From: Bacteroidaceae bacterium
Lineage (GTDB): Bacteria > Bacteroidota > Bacteroidia > Bacteroidales > Bacteroidaceae
Assembly: GCA_902362375.1 (NCBI GenBank)
Contig: CABIVS010000003.1
Coordinates: 621,178-685,177 of the forward strand
DNA length: 64,000 nucleotides
Reading direction: 5' to 3'
Shown here: piece after piece, positions 52,538 through 61,414 of the stretch
Position numbering within the stretch: position 1 is the stretch's first letter
Layout: every line of letters begins with the position of its first letter
Made by a program: the position numbers and the translations under genes
Notes under the pieces: model-generated
Database searches by the model: none
Seen by the model: the letters and a program-made list of their open reading frames with translations, nothing else
Told to the model about the DNA's origin: nothing

Positions 52538-52619
52538 TGCGATAATTTTAAATTCTGCGGCGAAGTTACAATTTTTTAGTAATATCCCTCACACAATGCC
52601 TGTTTTTTTCTTTTGTTTT

Positions 52620-52652
52620 ATTGGGCAGCCCAAATCTTTTTTCGTAACTTTG
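52620..52652 (+). promoter_or_regulatory. Promoter of dnaN
   Basis: ATTG at 52620-52623, a 21-bp spacer, TAACTTTG at 52645-52652. Confidence 0.5.
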
Positions 52653-52690
52653 TGCGATAGAACATTTAAAACTTAAATACACGAAAATAT

Positions 52691-53815
52691 ATGAAATTTA
52701 TCGTTTCAAGTACTGCTCTTTCCAGCCATTTACAGGCCATCAGCCGTGTGATTAATTCAAAAAATGCGCTGCCAATTCTCGATTGTTTCCTCTTCGAATT
52801 GGAAGACGGAACATTGTCTGTGACTGTATCCGACAGTGAAACAACGATGGTGACTACCGTAGAAGTGAATGAAAGCGATACGAACGGGCGTTTTGCCGTA
52901 GTAGCGAAAACATTGCTTGATGCACTGAAAGAAATCCCGGAACAACCACTCACATTCGAAATCAATCCGGATAATTATGAAATAACAGTGCAGTACCAGA
53001 ACGGAAAATACAGCCTGATGGGGCAGAATGCGGATGAATTTCCGCAATCGGCTACATTGGGTGATAATGCAGTCCGTGTAGAGATGGAAGCAAGTGTACT
53101 TCTGGGAGGTATCAACCGTTCGGTGTTTGCTACTGCCGATGACGAACTTCGTCCGGTGATGAACGGTATTTATTTCGATATTACTACAGAAGATATTACA
53201 ATGGTTGCTTCAGACGGTCATAAACTGGTGCGCTGCAAGACATTGGCAGCCAAAGGTAACGAGCGTGCAGCTTTCATCCTTCCGAAGAAACCGGCTACGT
53301 TGCTTAAAAATCTTTTGCCGAAAGAACAAGGCACAGTGACGATCGAATTCGATGAACGCAACGCTGTATTCATGCTCGAAAGCTACCGGATGGTTTGTCG
53401 TCTGATTGAAGGACGTTACCCGAACTACAACTCGGTAATTCCGCAGAACAATCCGCACAAAGTCACCGTAGACCGCCAGCAGTTGGTAGGAGCTTTGCGT
53501 CGTGTGTCTATCTTCTCGTCGCAGGCAAGTAGCTTGATAAAACTTCGTATGCAGGAAAACCAGATTGTGATTTCCGCACAAGATATTGACTTCTCTACTT
53601 CTGCTGAAGAAACACAAGTTTGCCAGTATGCAGGTGCAGCAATGAGCATCGGTTTCAAATCGACATTCCTCATTGACATCCTGAACAACATTTCAGCAGA
53701 CGAAGTAGTCATCGAACTGGCGGATCCTTCACGTGCCGGAGTAATCATCCCGGTAGAGCAGGAAGAAAACGAAGACCTGCTGATGCTGCTGATGCCGATG
53801 ATGCTAAATGATTAA
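52691..53815 (+). CDS. dnaN: DNA polymerase III beta sliding clamp
   Basis: 374 residues with three clamp domains: MKFIVSSTALSSHLQAISRVIN, LPILDCFLFELEDGTLSVTVSDSETT (in parts), RPVMNGIYFDIT, MVASDGHKLVRCK, EGRYPNY and the C-terminal LMLLMPMML. It encircles DNA as a dimer and holds polymerases and repair enzymes. It heads a run with an exonuclease, coaBC, recN and rlmB. Confidence 0.96.
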   Translation: MKFIVSSTALSSHLQAISRVINSKNALPILDCFLFELEDGTLSVTVSDSETTMVTTVEVNESDTNGRFAVVAKTLLDALKEIPEQPLTFEINPDNYEITVQYQNGKYSLMGQNADEFPQSATLGDNAVRVEMEASVLLGGINRSVFATADDELRPVMNGIYFDITTEDITMVASDGHKLVRCKTLAAKGNERAAFILPKKPATLLKNLLPKEQGTVTIEFDERNAVFMLESYRMVCRLIEGRYPNYNSVIPQNNPHKVTVDRQQLVGALRRVSIFSSQASSLIKLRMQENQIVISAQDIDFSTSAEETQVCQYAGAAMSIGFKSTFLIDILNNISADEVVIELADPSRAGVIIPVEQEENEDLLMLLMPMMLND

Positions 53816-53822
53816 TGTTAAT

Positions 53823-53908
53823 TCACCACAGAGGACGCAGAGGACACAGAGGATAAATTTGAATATTTGTTAAATAACCCTCTGTGTCCTCTGCGTCCTC
53901 TGTGGTGA
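53823..53908. repeat. Perfect 30-bp inverted repeat between dnaN and the exonuclease
   Basis: 53823-53852 and 53879-53908 are exact reverse complements built from tandem GAGGAC/CAGAGG units, separated by 26 bases. It can form a very stable RNA hairpin. Confidence 0.88.
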
Positions 53909-53926
53909 CCCAATAAAAAAATAGAA

Positions 53927-54706
53927 ATGAAATTAAACCTGAAAAATCCCATTGTTTTTTTTGATTTAGAAACAACCGGAACCAATATCAACACAGACCG
54001 AATTGTTGAAATCTGCTATCTGAAAGTATATCCGAATGGAAATGAAGAAGCAAAAACATTACGTATCAACCCTGAAATGCATATCCCGGAAGCATCTTCT
54101 GCTATACATGGCATTTATGATGCCGACGTAGTCGATTGCCCAACTTTCAAAGAAGTGGCGAAAAACATAGCCAGGGACATTGAAGGTTGCGATTTGGCAG
54201 GATTTAATTCCAATCGTTTTGATATTCCTGTCCTTGCCGAAGAGTTCCTTCGCGCCGGAGTGGACATTGATATGACGAAACGCAAATTTGTAGACGTACA
54301 GGTGATCTTCCACAAAATGGAACAACGCACCCTGTCTGCTGCCTATAAATTCTATTGCGACAAGAATCTGGAAGATGCACACACTGCCGAAGCAGATACA
54401 CGGGCCACTTACGAAGTGCTGAAAGCACAGCTCGACCGTTACTCCGATCTTCAGAATGATATTGCGTTCCTGGCAGATTATTCAAGTTTCAGCAAGAATG
54501 TAGACTTTGCCGGACGCATGGTGTACGATGATAATGGAGTGGAAGTATTCAACTTCGGAAAATATAAAGGAATGTCTGTAGCCGAGGTTTTGAAGAAAGA
54601 TCCCGGATATTACAGTTGGATTTTGAATAGTGATTTCACGCTGAACACTAAGGCGGCATTGACAAAAATCCGTTTGCGTGAAATGAGTAATTTGATTACA
54701 AAATAA
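53927..54706 (+). CDS. DnaQ-like 3'-5' exonuclease
   Basis: 259 residues, DEDD exonuclease: Exo I FFDLETTGTN, Exo II GFNSNRFDIPVLAEEF, Exo III HTAEADTRATYEVL (His). A C-terminal extension FNFGKYKGMSVAEVLKKDPGYYSWIL (in parts) matches the small domain often fused to such exonucleases. It is likely a proofreading epsilon-type or repair nuclease, fitting its place after the clamp gene. Confidence 0.88.
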   Translation: MKLNLKNPIVFFDLETTGTNINTDRIVEICYLKVYPNGNEEAKTLRINPEMHIPEASSAIHGIYDADVVDCPTFKEVAKNIARDIEGCDLAGFNSNRFDIPVLAEEFLRAGVDIDMTKRKFVDVQVIFHKMEQRTLSAAYKFYCDKNLEDAHTAEADTRATYEVLKAQLDRYSDLQNDIAFLADYSSFSKNVDFAGRMVYDDNGVEVFNFGKYKGMSVAEVLKKDPGYYSWILNSDFTLNTKAALTKIRLREMSNLITK

Positions 54707-55914
54707 TGCTAAAAGGAAAAAAAATAATTCTTGGAATTACCGGCAGTATTGCCGCGTATAAGGCGTGCTATATCATTCGCGGACTGATAAAACAAGGAGC
54801 GGAAGTGCAAGTTGTCATTACTCCGGCGGGAAAAGAATTTATTACTCCCATCACTCTTTCGGCTTTGACCAGCAAACCGGTCATTAGTGAGTTTTTTGCT
54901 CAGCGTGACGGAACGTGGAATAGCCACGTCGATCTCGGACTGTGGGCGGATGCTGTACTGATTGCACCTGCCACCGCCTCTACTATCGGCAAAATGGCAA
55001 ATGGAATAGCCGACAATATGCTCATAACAACTTATCTTTCGGCAAAAGCTCCCGTGTTTGTTGCTCCGGCAATGGACCTCGATATGTTTGCCCATCCCGC
55101 CACCCAGAAAAATCTGGATATATTGCGTTCCTACGGTAATCACATTATCGAGCCGGGAACAGGAGAGTTAGCTAGCCACTTGGTGGGAAAGGGACGTATG
55201 GAAGAGCCGGAAAACATTATCCGGGTATTGGATGAATTCTTCGCTTCGAGTGACGAACTATCCGGAAAGAAAGTGATGATTACAGCCGGACCGACTTACG
55301 AAAAGATTGACCCGGTGCGTTTCATAGGCAATTATTCTTCCGGAAAGATGGGATTCGCATTAGCAGAAGAATGTGCCCGTCGCGGAGCGCAGGTGACATT
55401 GATAACAGGTCCTGTGCAGCTCAAAACGCAACATTCCCGTATCCGGCGTGTAGATGTGGAATCAGCAGAAGAAATGTATGCGGCTTCACAGATCTATTTT
55501 CCAGATGCTGATGCAGGTATTCTTTGCGCGGCAGTAGCCGACTATCGTCCGGAAACAGTGGCCGACAAGAAGATTAAGCGGGAGAAAGAAGAGGAACTAA
55601 CCCTCCATCTTCAGGCAACACAAGACATCGCTGCCAATTTAGGAGCACTAAAAAGGAAAAATCAGTTATTGGTTGGCTTTGCCCTCGAAACCAATAATGA
55701 GCAGCAGAATGCCGAAGGAAAGCTCGAACGCAAAAATTTCGACTTTATCGTGCTCAACTCGTTGAATGACGCTGGAGCCGGTTTCCGCCATGATACCAAT
55801 AAAATAAGTATCATCGACAGGAAAGGTCGTACAGACTATCCCCTGAAACCGAAAATAGAAGTAGCCCAGGACATCATCGACCGTCTGGTAGCCACCCTAT
55901 CTTCGAATTTTTAA
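54706..55914 (+). CDS. coaBC: Bifunctional phosphopantothenoylcysteine decarboxylase/synthetase
   Basis: 402 residues. CoaC part: flavin GITGSIAAYKA, HVDLGLWADAVLIAPATAST (catalytic His), APAMDLDMFAHP. CoaB part: ITAGPTYEKIDPVRFIGNYSSGKMG (in parts), AAVADYRPE, LVGFALETNN. It adds cysteine to phosphopantothenate and decarboxylates it in CoA synthesis. Its ATG overlaps the exonuclease stop by one base. Confidence 0.95.
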   Translation: MLKGKKIILGITGSIAAYKACYIIRGLIKQGAEVQVVITPAGKEFITPITLSALTSKPVISEFFAQRDGTWNSHVDLGLWADAVLIAPATASTIGKMANGIADNMLITTYLSAKAPVFVAPAMDLDMFAHPATQKNLDILRSYGNHIIEPGTGELASHLVGKGRMEEPENIIRVLDEFFASSDELSGKKVMITAGPTYEKIDPVRFIGNYSSGKMGFALAEECARRGAQVTLITGPVQLKTQHSRIRRVDVESAEEMYAASQIYFPDADAGILCAAVADYRPETVADKKIKREKEEELTLHLQATQDIAANLGALKRKNQLLVGFALETNNEQQNAEGKLERKNFDFIVLNSLNDAGAGFRHDTNKISIIDRKGRTDYPLKPKIEVAQDIIDRLVATLSSNF

Positions 55915-55946
55915 TTTTCAATTCTCAATTTTTAATTAAATATAAG

Positions 55947-57608
55947 GTGTTACGTTCACTATACATTCAGAATTATGCATTGATAGAAAAACTGGATATC
56001 AGTTTTGAAACAGGCTTTTCCGTTATAACAGGTGAAACGGGAGCCGGAAAATCAATTATTCTGGGAGCTATCGGACTCCTGCTAGGACAGCGTGCCGATG
56101 TGAAAGCGATTCGCCACGGAGCTTCCAAATGTATCATAGAGGCACGTTTCGATCTATCTGCCTATGGTATGCGTCCGTTTTTCGAAGAAAACGAGTTGGA
56201 ATATGATGAAGAGTGCATTTTGCGTCGTGAGGTACAAGCTTCCGGTAAGAGCAGGGCATTCATCAACGATACTCCTGCTTCGCTGTCACAAGTGAAAGAG
56301 CTGGGCGAACAGTTGATAGATGTACATTCGCAACATCAGAATTTATTGCTCAATAAAGAAGGATTCCAGTTGAATGTGCTTGATATTCTGGCACATAATG
56401 ATGCAGCATTGGAGAAATACCATCTGTATTATGATGAATGGAAACGGACAGACCGCGAACTGGCTGAATTAGTGTCGCTGGCAGAGAAAAGCCGCTCCGA
56501 TGAAGATTATATCCGCTTCCAACTCGAACAGCTCGAAGAAGCCTGTTTGGTGGAAGGTGAGCAGGAAGAACTGGAGCAGGAAGCTGAAACATTAAGTCAT
56601 GCGGAAGAGATAAAAGCCGGACTTTACCGGGTGGAACAGTCGTTTGCTTCGGATGAAGGCGGATTGCTTTCTTACCTGAAAGATAGCCTGAATACGCTGA
56701 ATAATCTGCAAAGAGTATATCAGCCGGCCAAGGAACTTACCGAACGTATGGAGAGTGCTTATATCGAACTGAAAGATATTTCGCACGAAGTCTCTTTACA
56801 AAGTGACTCCGTTGAATTCAATCCGGTCCGGCTGGACGAAGTGAATGAACGGTTGAATCTGATTTATTCCTTACAGCAGAAACATCGGGCACAAACCCTT
56901 GGCGAATTGATAGCGCTAACGGATGAATACCGCAGCAAATTGTCGGACATCACTTCCTATGATGAGCGTATCGCCGAACTGACTGCTCGTAAAGAGGAAC
57001 AATATAAACAAGTGAAACAACAGGCGGAAGTGTTGACCAAGGCTCGTGCGAAAGCTGCGCGTGAAGTAGAAAAACAACTGGCCGCCCGGTTGATTCCATT
57101 AGGAATGCCGAATGTTCGTTTCCTGATCGAAATGGGACTGAAAAAAGAGCCGGGATTGCAAGGAGAAGATACAGTCAACTTCCTGTTTTCCGCCAATAAG
57201 AACGGCACTTTGCAGAATATCTCTTCCGTAGCTTCAGGAGGTGAAATTGCCCGTGTCATGCTTTCCATCAAGGCAATGATTGCCGGAGCCGTCAAGCTGC
57301 CGACCATCGTATTTGATGAAATAGATACCGGAGTCTCCGGTGAAATAGCCGACCGTATGGCGGACATGATGCAGGAAATGGGCGACCGCAACCGTCAGGT
57401 AATCAGTATTACCCACCTGCCACAGATTGCTGCCCGTGGGCGTGCTCATTATAAGGTATACAAAAAAGACAGCGATACGGAAACCAACAGCCATATCCGC
57501 CGTCTCACTGACGAAGAACGGGTAGAGGAAATAGCTCACATGCTTAGCGGCGCCACTCTTACCGAAGCTGCCCTTAGCAATGCCAAATCCCTGCTTGCCC
57601 GCAACTGA
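55947..57608 (+). CDS. recN: DNA repair protein RecN
   Basis: 553 residues, SMC-like ATPase. Walker A ITGETGAGKSIILGAI, central coiled coil (about 150-390), signature SVASGGEIARVMLSIKAM, Walker B TIVFDEIDTGVSGEIADRM, ITHLPQIAARG. It acts at double-strand breaks. The start is GTG (MLRSLYIQNYALIEKL); the gap before it has AATTCTCA-type repeats. Confidence 0.94.
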   Translation: MLRSLYIQNYALIEKLDISFETGFSVITGETGAGKSIILGAIGLLLGQRADVKAIRHGASKCIIEARFDLSAYGMRPFFEENELEYDEECILRREVQASGKSRAFINDTPASLSQVKELGEQLIDVHSQHQNLLLNKEGFQLNVLDILAHNDAALEKYHLYYDEWKRTDRELAELVSLAEKSRSDEDYIRFQLEQLEEACLVEGEQEELEQEAETLSHAEEIKAGLYRVEQSFASDEGGLLSYLKDSLNTLNNLQRVYQPAKELTERMESAYIELKDISHEVSLQSDSVEFNPVRLDEVNERLNLIYSLQQKHRAQTLGELIALTDEYRSKLSDITSYDERIAELTARKEEQYKQVKQQAEVLTKARAKAAREVEKQLAARLIPLGMPNVRFLIEMGLKKEPGLQGEDTVNFLFSANKNGTLQNISSVASGGEIARVMLSIKAMIAGAVKLPTIVFDEIDTGVSGEIADRMADMMQEMGDRNRQVISITHLPQIAARGRAHYKVYKKDSDTETNSHIRRLTDEERVEEIAHMLSGATLTEAALSNAKSLLARN

Positions 57609-57649
57609 TAAATAGTGAATAGTAAATAGTAAAATAGTAAATCAACCAG

Positions 57650-58393
57650 ATGTTAGATAAAAGTGAAATGATTTTCGGCGTTCGTGCCGTGATAGAAGCC
57701 ATTCAGGCTGGAAAAGAGATAGATAAGATCCTCGTGAAGAAAGATATTCAAAGTGATCTTTCCAAGGAGCTTTTTGCAGCTTTGAAAGGTACGCTGATAC
57801 CTGTTCAGCGTGTTCCGGTAGAACGTATCAACCGTATAACCCGTAAAAATCATCAGGGAGTGATCGCTTTCATTTCTTCTGTGACTTATCAGAAAGCGGA
57901 GGATCTTGTTCCTTTCTTGTTTGAGCAAGGAAAAAATCCGTTTTTTGTTATGCTCGACGGAGTGACCGATGTACGCAATTTCGGGGCAATTGCACGTACC
58001 TGCGAATGTGCAGCTGTCGATGCCGTGATTATTCCTGTTCGGGGCAGTGCGTCAGTCAATGCTGATGCCGTGAAAACGTCGGCAGGAGCGCTACATACTC
58101 TTCCTGTATGCCGTGAACAGAACCTCCGTTCGACTCTGCAATATCTGAAAGACAGTGGTTTCCGCATTGTGGCTGCTACCGAAAAAGGGGATTATGACTA
58201 TACCAAAGCTGATTATACAGGTCCTCTCTGCATCATAATGGGAGCGGAAGATACAGGAGTTTCTTATGAAAACCTTGCCCTCTGTGATGAATGGGTGAAA
58301 ATTCCGATGCTGGGCACCATCGAATCCCTGAATGTCTCTGTAGCTGCCGGTATCCTGATTTACGAAGCTGTGAAACAAAGAAACAATGACTGA
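57650..58393 (+). CDS. rlmB: 23S rRNA (guanosine-2'-O-)-methyltransferase RlmB
   Basis: 247 residues, SpoU/TrmH fold: an L30e-like N-terminal substrate domain (IFGVRAVIEAIQAGKEIDKIL, RKNHQGVIAF) and SPOUT knot motifs LDGVTDVRNFGAIARTCE, IMGAEDTGVSYE and IPMLGTIESLNVSVAAGILIYE (in parts). It methylates G2251 of 23S rRNA by homology. AATAGTAAAT repeats precede the ATG. It overlaps the next gene by 8 bases. Confidence 0.93.
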   Translation: MLDKSEMIFGVRAVIEAIQAGKEIDKILVKKDIQSDLSKELFAALKGTLIPVQRVPVERINRITRKNHQGVIAFISSVTYQKAEDLVPFLFEQGKNPFFVMLDGVTDVRNFGAIARTCECAAVDAVIIPVRGSASVNADAVKTSAGALHTLPVCREQNLRSTLQYLKDSGFRIVAATEKGDYDYTKADYTGPLCIIMGAEDTGVSYENLALCDEWVKIPMLGTIESLNVSVAAGILIYEAVKQRNND

Positions 58394-60101
58394 TATGAAG
58401 AAGATTTTAATTCTACCTTTGCTGCTTTTCTTCCTGGTACAGGGAAGCATGGCACAAACCCCAAAATGGGTAGAGAAGGCAAAACGTGCAGTCTTCTCAA
58501 TAGTGACTTATGACAAGAATGATAAAATGCTGAATACGGGAAACGGATTCTTTGTGTCCGAAGACGGATTGGCTTTATCAGATTATACTCTTTTTAAAGG
58601 AGCCGAACGTGCGGTGGTGATTACTTCCGAAGGCAAACAGATGCCAGTCAGCCTGATACTTGGAGCGAATGACATGTATGATGTTATTAAGTTCCGTGTG
58701 GCTATCACCGAGAAGAAAGTGCCTGCGCTGATCATTGCCAAAACAGCCCCGGTGGCAGGAGCCGAAGCGTGGATGCTTCCTTATTCTACGCAGAAAAGCA
58801 TTGCTTGTGTCAATGGTAAGGTGAAAGATGTTTCCAAAGTAGCCGGCGAATACCATTATTATACATTGAGTATGCAGATGAAAGATAAGATGGTGAGCTG
58901 CCCGGTGATGAATGCGGAAGGTCAGGTATTTGGTATTGCGCAGAAATCATCCGGTATCGATACGGTGACTACTTGCTATGCGGCGGGAGCTGCTTTTGCC
59001 ATGTCGCAGAAAATCAGTGCCCTTTCTTTGGGAGACGCTGCCTTGAAAAGCATTGGTATTCGGAAAGGTTTACCCGAAACGGAAGATCAGGCATTAGTAT
59101 ATCTGTTTATGGCCTCTTCGAGCCTCTCGGGCGAGGACTATGAAAAGCTGTTGGACGATTTCATCCGCCAGTTCCCTGCCAATGCAGATGGTTATCTCCG
59201 TCGTGCCAATTATTATGCATCTAAAGGTAAAGACGACCAGACCTGGTATGATAAAGCCGTTGCCGACTTTAATCAGGCTCTGAAAGTAGCCCAGAAGAAA
59301 GATGATGTATATTATAATATAGGTAAGCTGATGTATGCTTATCAATTATCGAAGCCGGAGAAAACTTACAAAGACTGGACGTATGACACCGCTTTGAAGA
59401 ATGTCCGTCAGGCAATCGCTATTGATCCGCTGCCAATTTACACTCAAATGGAAGGCGATATACTGTTTGCCCAACAAGACTATGCCGGTGCTTTGGCTGC
59501 TTATGAAAAGGTAAATGCCAGCAATATTGCTTCTCCGGCCACTTTCTTTAGTGCTGCCAAAACGAAGGAACTGTTGAAAGGGGATCCGAAAGAAGTGGTA
59601 GCCTTAATGGATAGCTGTATTGCCCGTTGCCCGCAACCGATTACGGCCGACTTTGCTCCATACTTGTTGGAGCGTGCGCAGATGAATATGAATGCCGGTC
59701 AGGCGCGAAATGCAATGCTCGATTATGATGCTTACCATACGGCAGTCAAAGGAGAAGTGAACGACGTGTTCTATTATTATCGGGAACAGGCTGCTTTGAA
59801 AGCCCGTCAGTTTCAACGCGCTTTAGACGATATTGCCAAGGCCATCGAGATGAATCCGACAGACCTCACCTATCAGGCAGAGCATGCAGTTGTAAACCTC
59901 CGTGTAGGACGGTATGAAGAAGCCATTCAGATTTTGAATAATATATTGAAGACTGATCCCAAATATGGTGAGGCTTACCGTTTATTGGGACTTTGCCAGA
60001 TACAGCTGAAGAAGACAGATGAAGCTTGCGGCAACTTTAAGAAAGCGAAAGAATTGGGTGATCCGAATGTCGATGAGCTGATTACAAAATACTGCAAGTA
60101 A
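58386..60101 (+). CDS. Degenerate trypsin-like domain fused to TPR repeats
   Basis: 571 residues (Met at 58395 is an alternative start) with a signal peptide (LPLLLFFLVQGSMAQ). Residues 25-200 resemble an HtrA-type protease fold (GNGFFVSEDGLALSDYTLFKGA). However, the usual TNxHV His is replaced by Thr and the GNSGG Ser region reads KMVSCP, leaving no catalytic triad. Residues 225-570 hold TPR-like helices (YYNIGKLMYAY, PLPIYTQMEGDILFAQQDYAGALAAYEK in parts, GEAYRLLGLCQIQLKKTDEAC in parts). Probably a periplasmic scaffold or chaperone-like binder, coupled to rlmB only by overlap. Confidence 0.78.
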   Translation: MTDMKKILILPLLLFFLVQGSMAQTPKWVEKAKRAVFSIVTYDKNDKMLNTGNGFFVSEDGLALSDYTLFKGAERAVVITSEGKQMPVSLILGANDMYDVIKFRVAITEKKVPALIIAKTAPVAGAEAWMLPYSTQKSIACVNGKVKDVSKVAGEYHYYTLSMQMKDKMVSCPVMNAEGQVFGIAQKSSGIDTVTTCYAAGAAFAMSQKISALSLGDAALKSIGIRKGLPETEDQALVYLFMASSSLSGEDYEKLLDDFIRQFPANADGYLRRANYYASKGKDDQTWYDKAVADFNQALKVAQKKDDVYYNIGKLMYAYQLSKPEKTYKDWTYDTALKNVRQAIAIDPLPIYTQMEGDILFAQQDYAGALAAYEKVNASNIASPATFFSAAKTKELLKGDPKEVVALMDSCIARCPQPITADFAPYLLERAQMNMNAGQARNAMLDYDAYHTAVKGEVNDVFYYYREQAALKARQFQRALDDIAKAIEMNPTDLTYQAEHAVVNLRVGRYEEAIQILNNILKTDPKYGEAYRLLGLCQIQLKKTDEACGNFKKAKELGDPNVDELITKYCK

Positions 60102-60107
60102 ATTATG

Positions 60108-60149
60108 AAATCCCCCATGCTACAACGATCTGTGGTATGGGGGATTTTT
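60108..60149. terminator. Terminator after the TPR gene
   Basis: AAATCCCCCAT (60108-60118) pairs with ATGGGGGATTT (60137-60147), then TT. The 70-codon frame at 60105 that crosses it is not a credible gene. Confidence 0.82.
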
Positions 60150-60313
60150 AACTCCTTATTCTTGTTTTGTTTTATCGGGCTATCGCATTGTAATGTGAAT
60201 CGGAATGTTTATATTTGCATTTACTTGAAAGATTACGGTGGTAATCATTACGGTCGTAATCTTTTGAGTATTGATAGATTTTTTCTTTGTATATATAATG
60301 TAAGAGGGAAGGT

Positions 60314-60625
60314 ATGAAACGTACGAAAATCATAAAAGCAATACAGAAAGCCTTGCAAGGTATGACACCAATTGTAGAGGTGAAACTCTATGGCTCGGAA
60401 GCAAGAGGAGACGCGCGGCCTGATTCGGATATTGATTTGTTGATATTGGTGGATAAGGAAGAACTTTCGACAGAAGATGAGTTGAATATTACTGATCCTC
60501 TTTATAAAATAGAGCTGGAAACTGGTATTTTAATCAATCCATTCATTTTGCCTAAAAAGATATGGGGGAAAGTAGTGACTCCTTTTTATGAAAATGTAAT
60601 GAAGGAGGGAATCGCGTTGTTATGA
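60314..60625 (+). CDS. MNT-type minimal nucleotidyltransferase
   Basis: 103 residues. The nucleotidyltransferase signature VKLYGSEARGDARPDSDIDLLILV contains GS-x-ARG and the metal-binding DxD. These proteins pair with HEPN proteins as toxin-antitoxin modules in which the MNT partner modifies (AMPylates) the HEPN partner. It overlaps the HEPN gene by 4 bases (ATGA). Confidence 0.87.
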   Translation: MKRTKIIKAIQKALQGMTPIVEVKLYGSEARGDARPDSDIDLLILVDKEELSTEDELNITDPLYKIELETGILINPFILPKKIWGKVVTPFYENVMKEGIALL

Positions 60626-61014
60626 CAGATGAAGAAAGAAATGCTATTGTGCGATATCGGATGGAAAATGCAAGGCGTACTTTGAACGAAATAGCAGATC
60701 ATTGTGAGAGAGGATATTGGAATACTGCGATTAATAGAATGTATTATGCTTGTTTTTATGCTGCAAGTGCATTGTTAGTGGCAAATAAGATTGTTGTCAA
60801 ATCACATGAAGGAGTACGTCAAATGTTGGGAAAGCATTTTGTTCTTACTGGACAATTATCTGTTGGAATGGGTAAATTCTATACCTTAATTTTTAATAAA
60901 CGTTCTTCTGGAGATTATGAGGATTTCATCAATCATAATCAGAAAACAGTGGACGAACTTTATCCTTATGCATTGACGTTTATAAATTCAATTGATGAGT
61001 TATTGAAAAAGTAA
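60622..61014 (+). CDS. HEPN domain protein
   Basis: 130 residues, all-helical HEPN (PF05168-like): MENARRTLNEIADHCERGYWNTAINRMYYACFYAASALL (in parts), SHEGVRQMLGKHFV, LYTLIFNKRSSGDYEDF-type tail. HEPN proteins of toxin modules are ribonucleases with an Rx4-6H site. RQMLGKH fits that spacing but may be chance, since this subfamily often lacks the site. Pairs with the MNT gene just upstream. Confidence 0.85.
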   Translation: MTDEERNAIVRYRMENARRTLNEIADHCERGYWNTAINRMYYACFYAASALLVANKIVVKSHEGVRQMLGKHFVLTGQLSVGMGKFYTLIFNKRSSGDYEDFINHNQKTVDELYPYALTFINSIDELLKK

Positions 61015-61414
61015 ACTAAATTGTTGATCTTTTATGAATGAGCAATAAATGCACTAACTTCAAAACCTTTGAATCGTAAAAATAAATCCCTGCCAACTCG
61101 AAAATTGGCAGGGATTCCTCGTTTTTGGGGACGTTGTATAAAAAACTCTCTCTCTTTTTTTATTTTCCCCACTTCACTTGTTAAGCTCAGGTTGTAGGTT
61201 TTAATGATATTATGGTTTGATTTCTCTTTTTTCCTCTGTTATAAGTTAAATGCACGGTTATTGAAAATACTGCATGTCTTCACTTATTTTTTTTAGAAAT
61301 AAATTGAAAATCCATCTAAAATAGTGAGTAAATTAAAAATTGTGGTTCATTTTATCTATAATCTTACTATATTCCGCACGTTTTTAATAACACGTATGAG
61401 ATAAGTTATAATTT
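61015..61414. other. 400-base gap before the recombinase
   Basis: It holds one terminator (61085-61116) and otherwise AT-rich sequence. No gene is recognised. Confidence 0.6.
61085..61116. terminator. Terminator after MNT/HEPN
   Basis: AATCCCTGCCAA (61085-61096) pairs perfectly with TTGGCAGGGATT (61105-61116). The downstream T-run is weak. Confidence 0.75.

Noticed and set aside
60105..60317. 70-codon open frame after the TPR gene
   Set aside because: Runs straight through a strong terminator hairpin.
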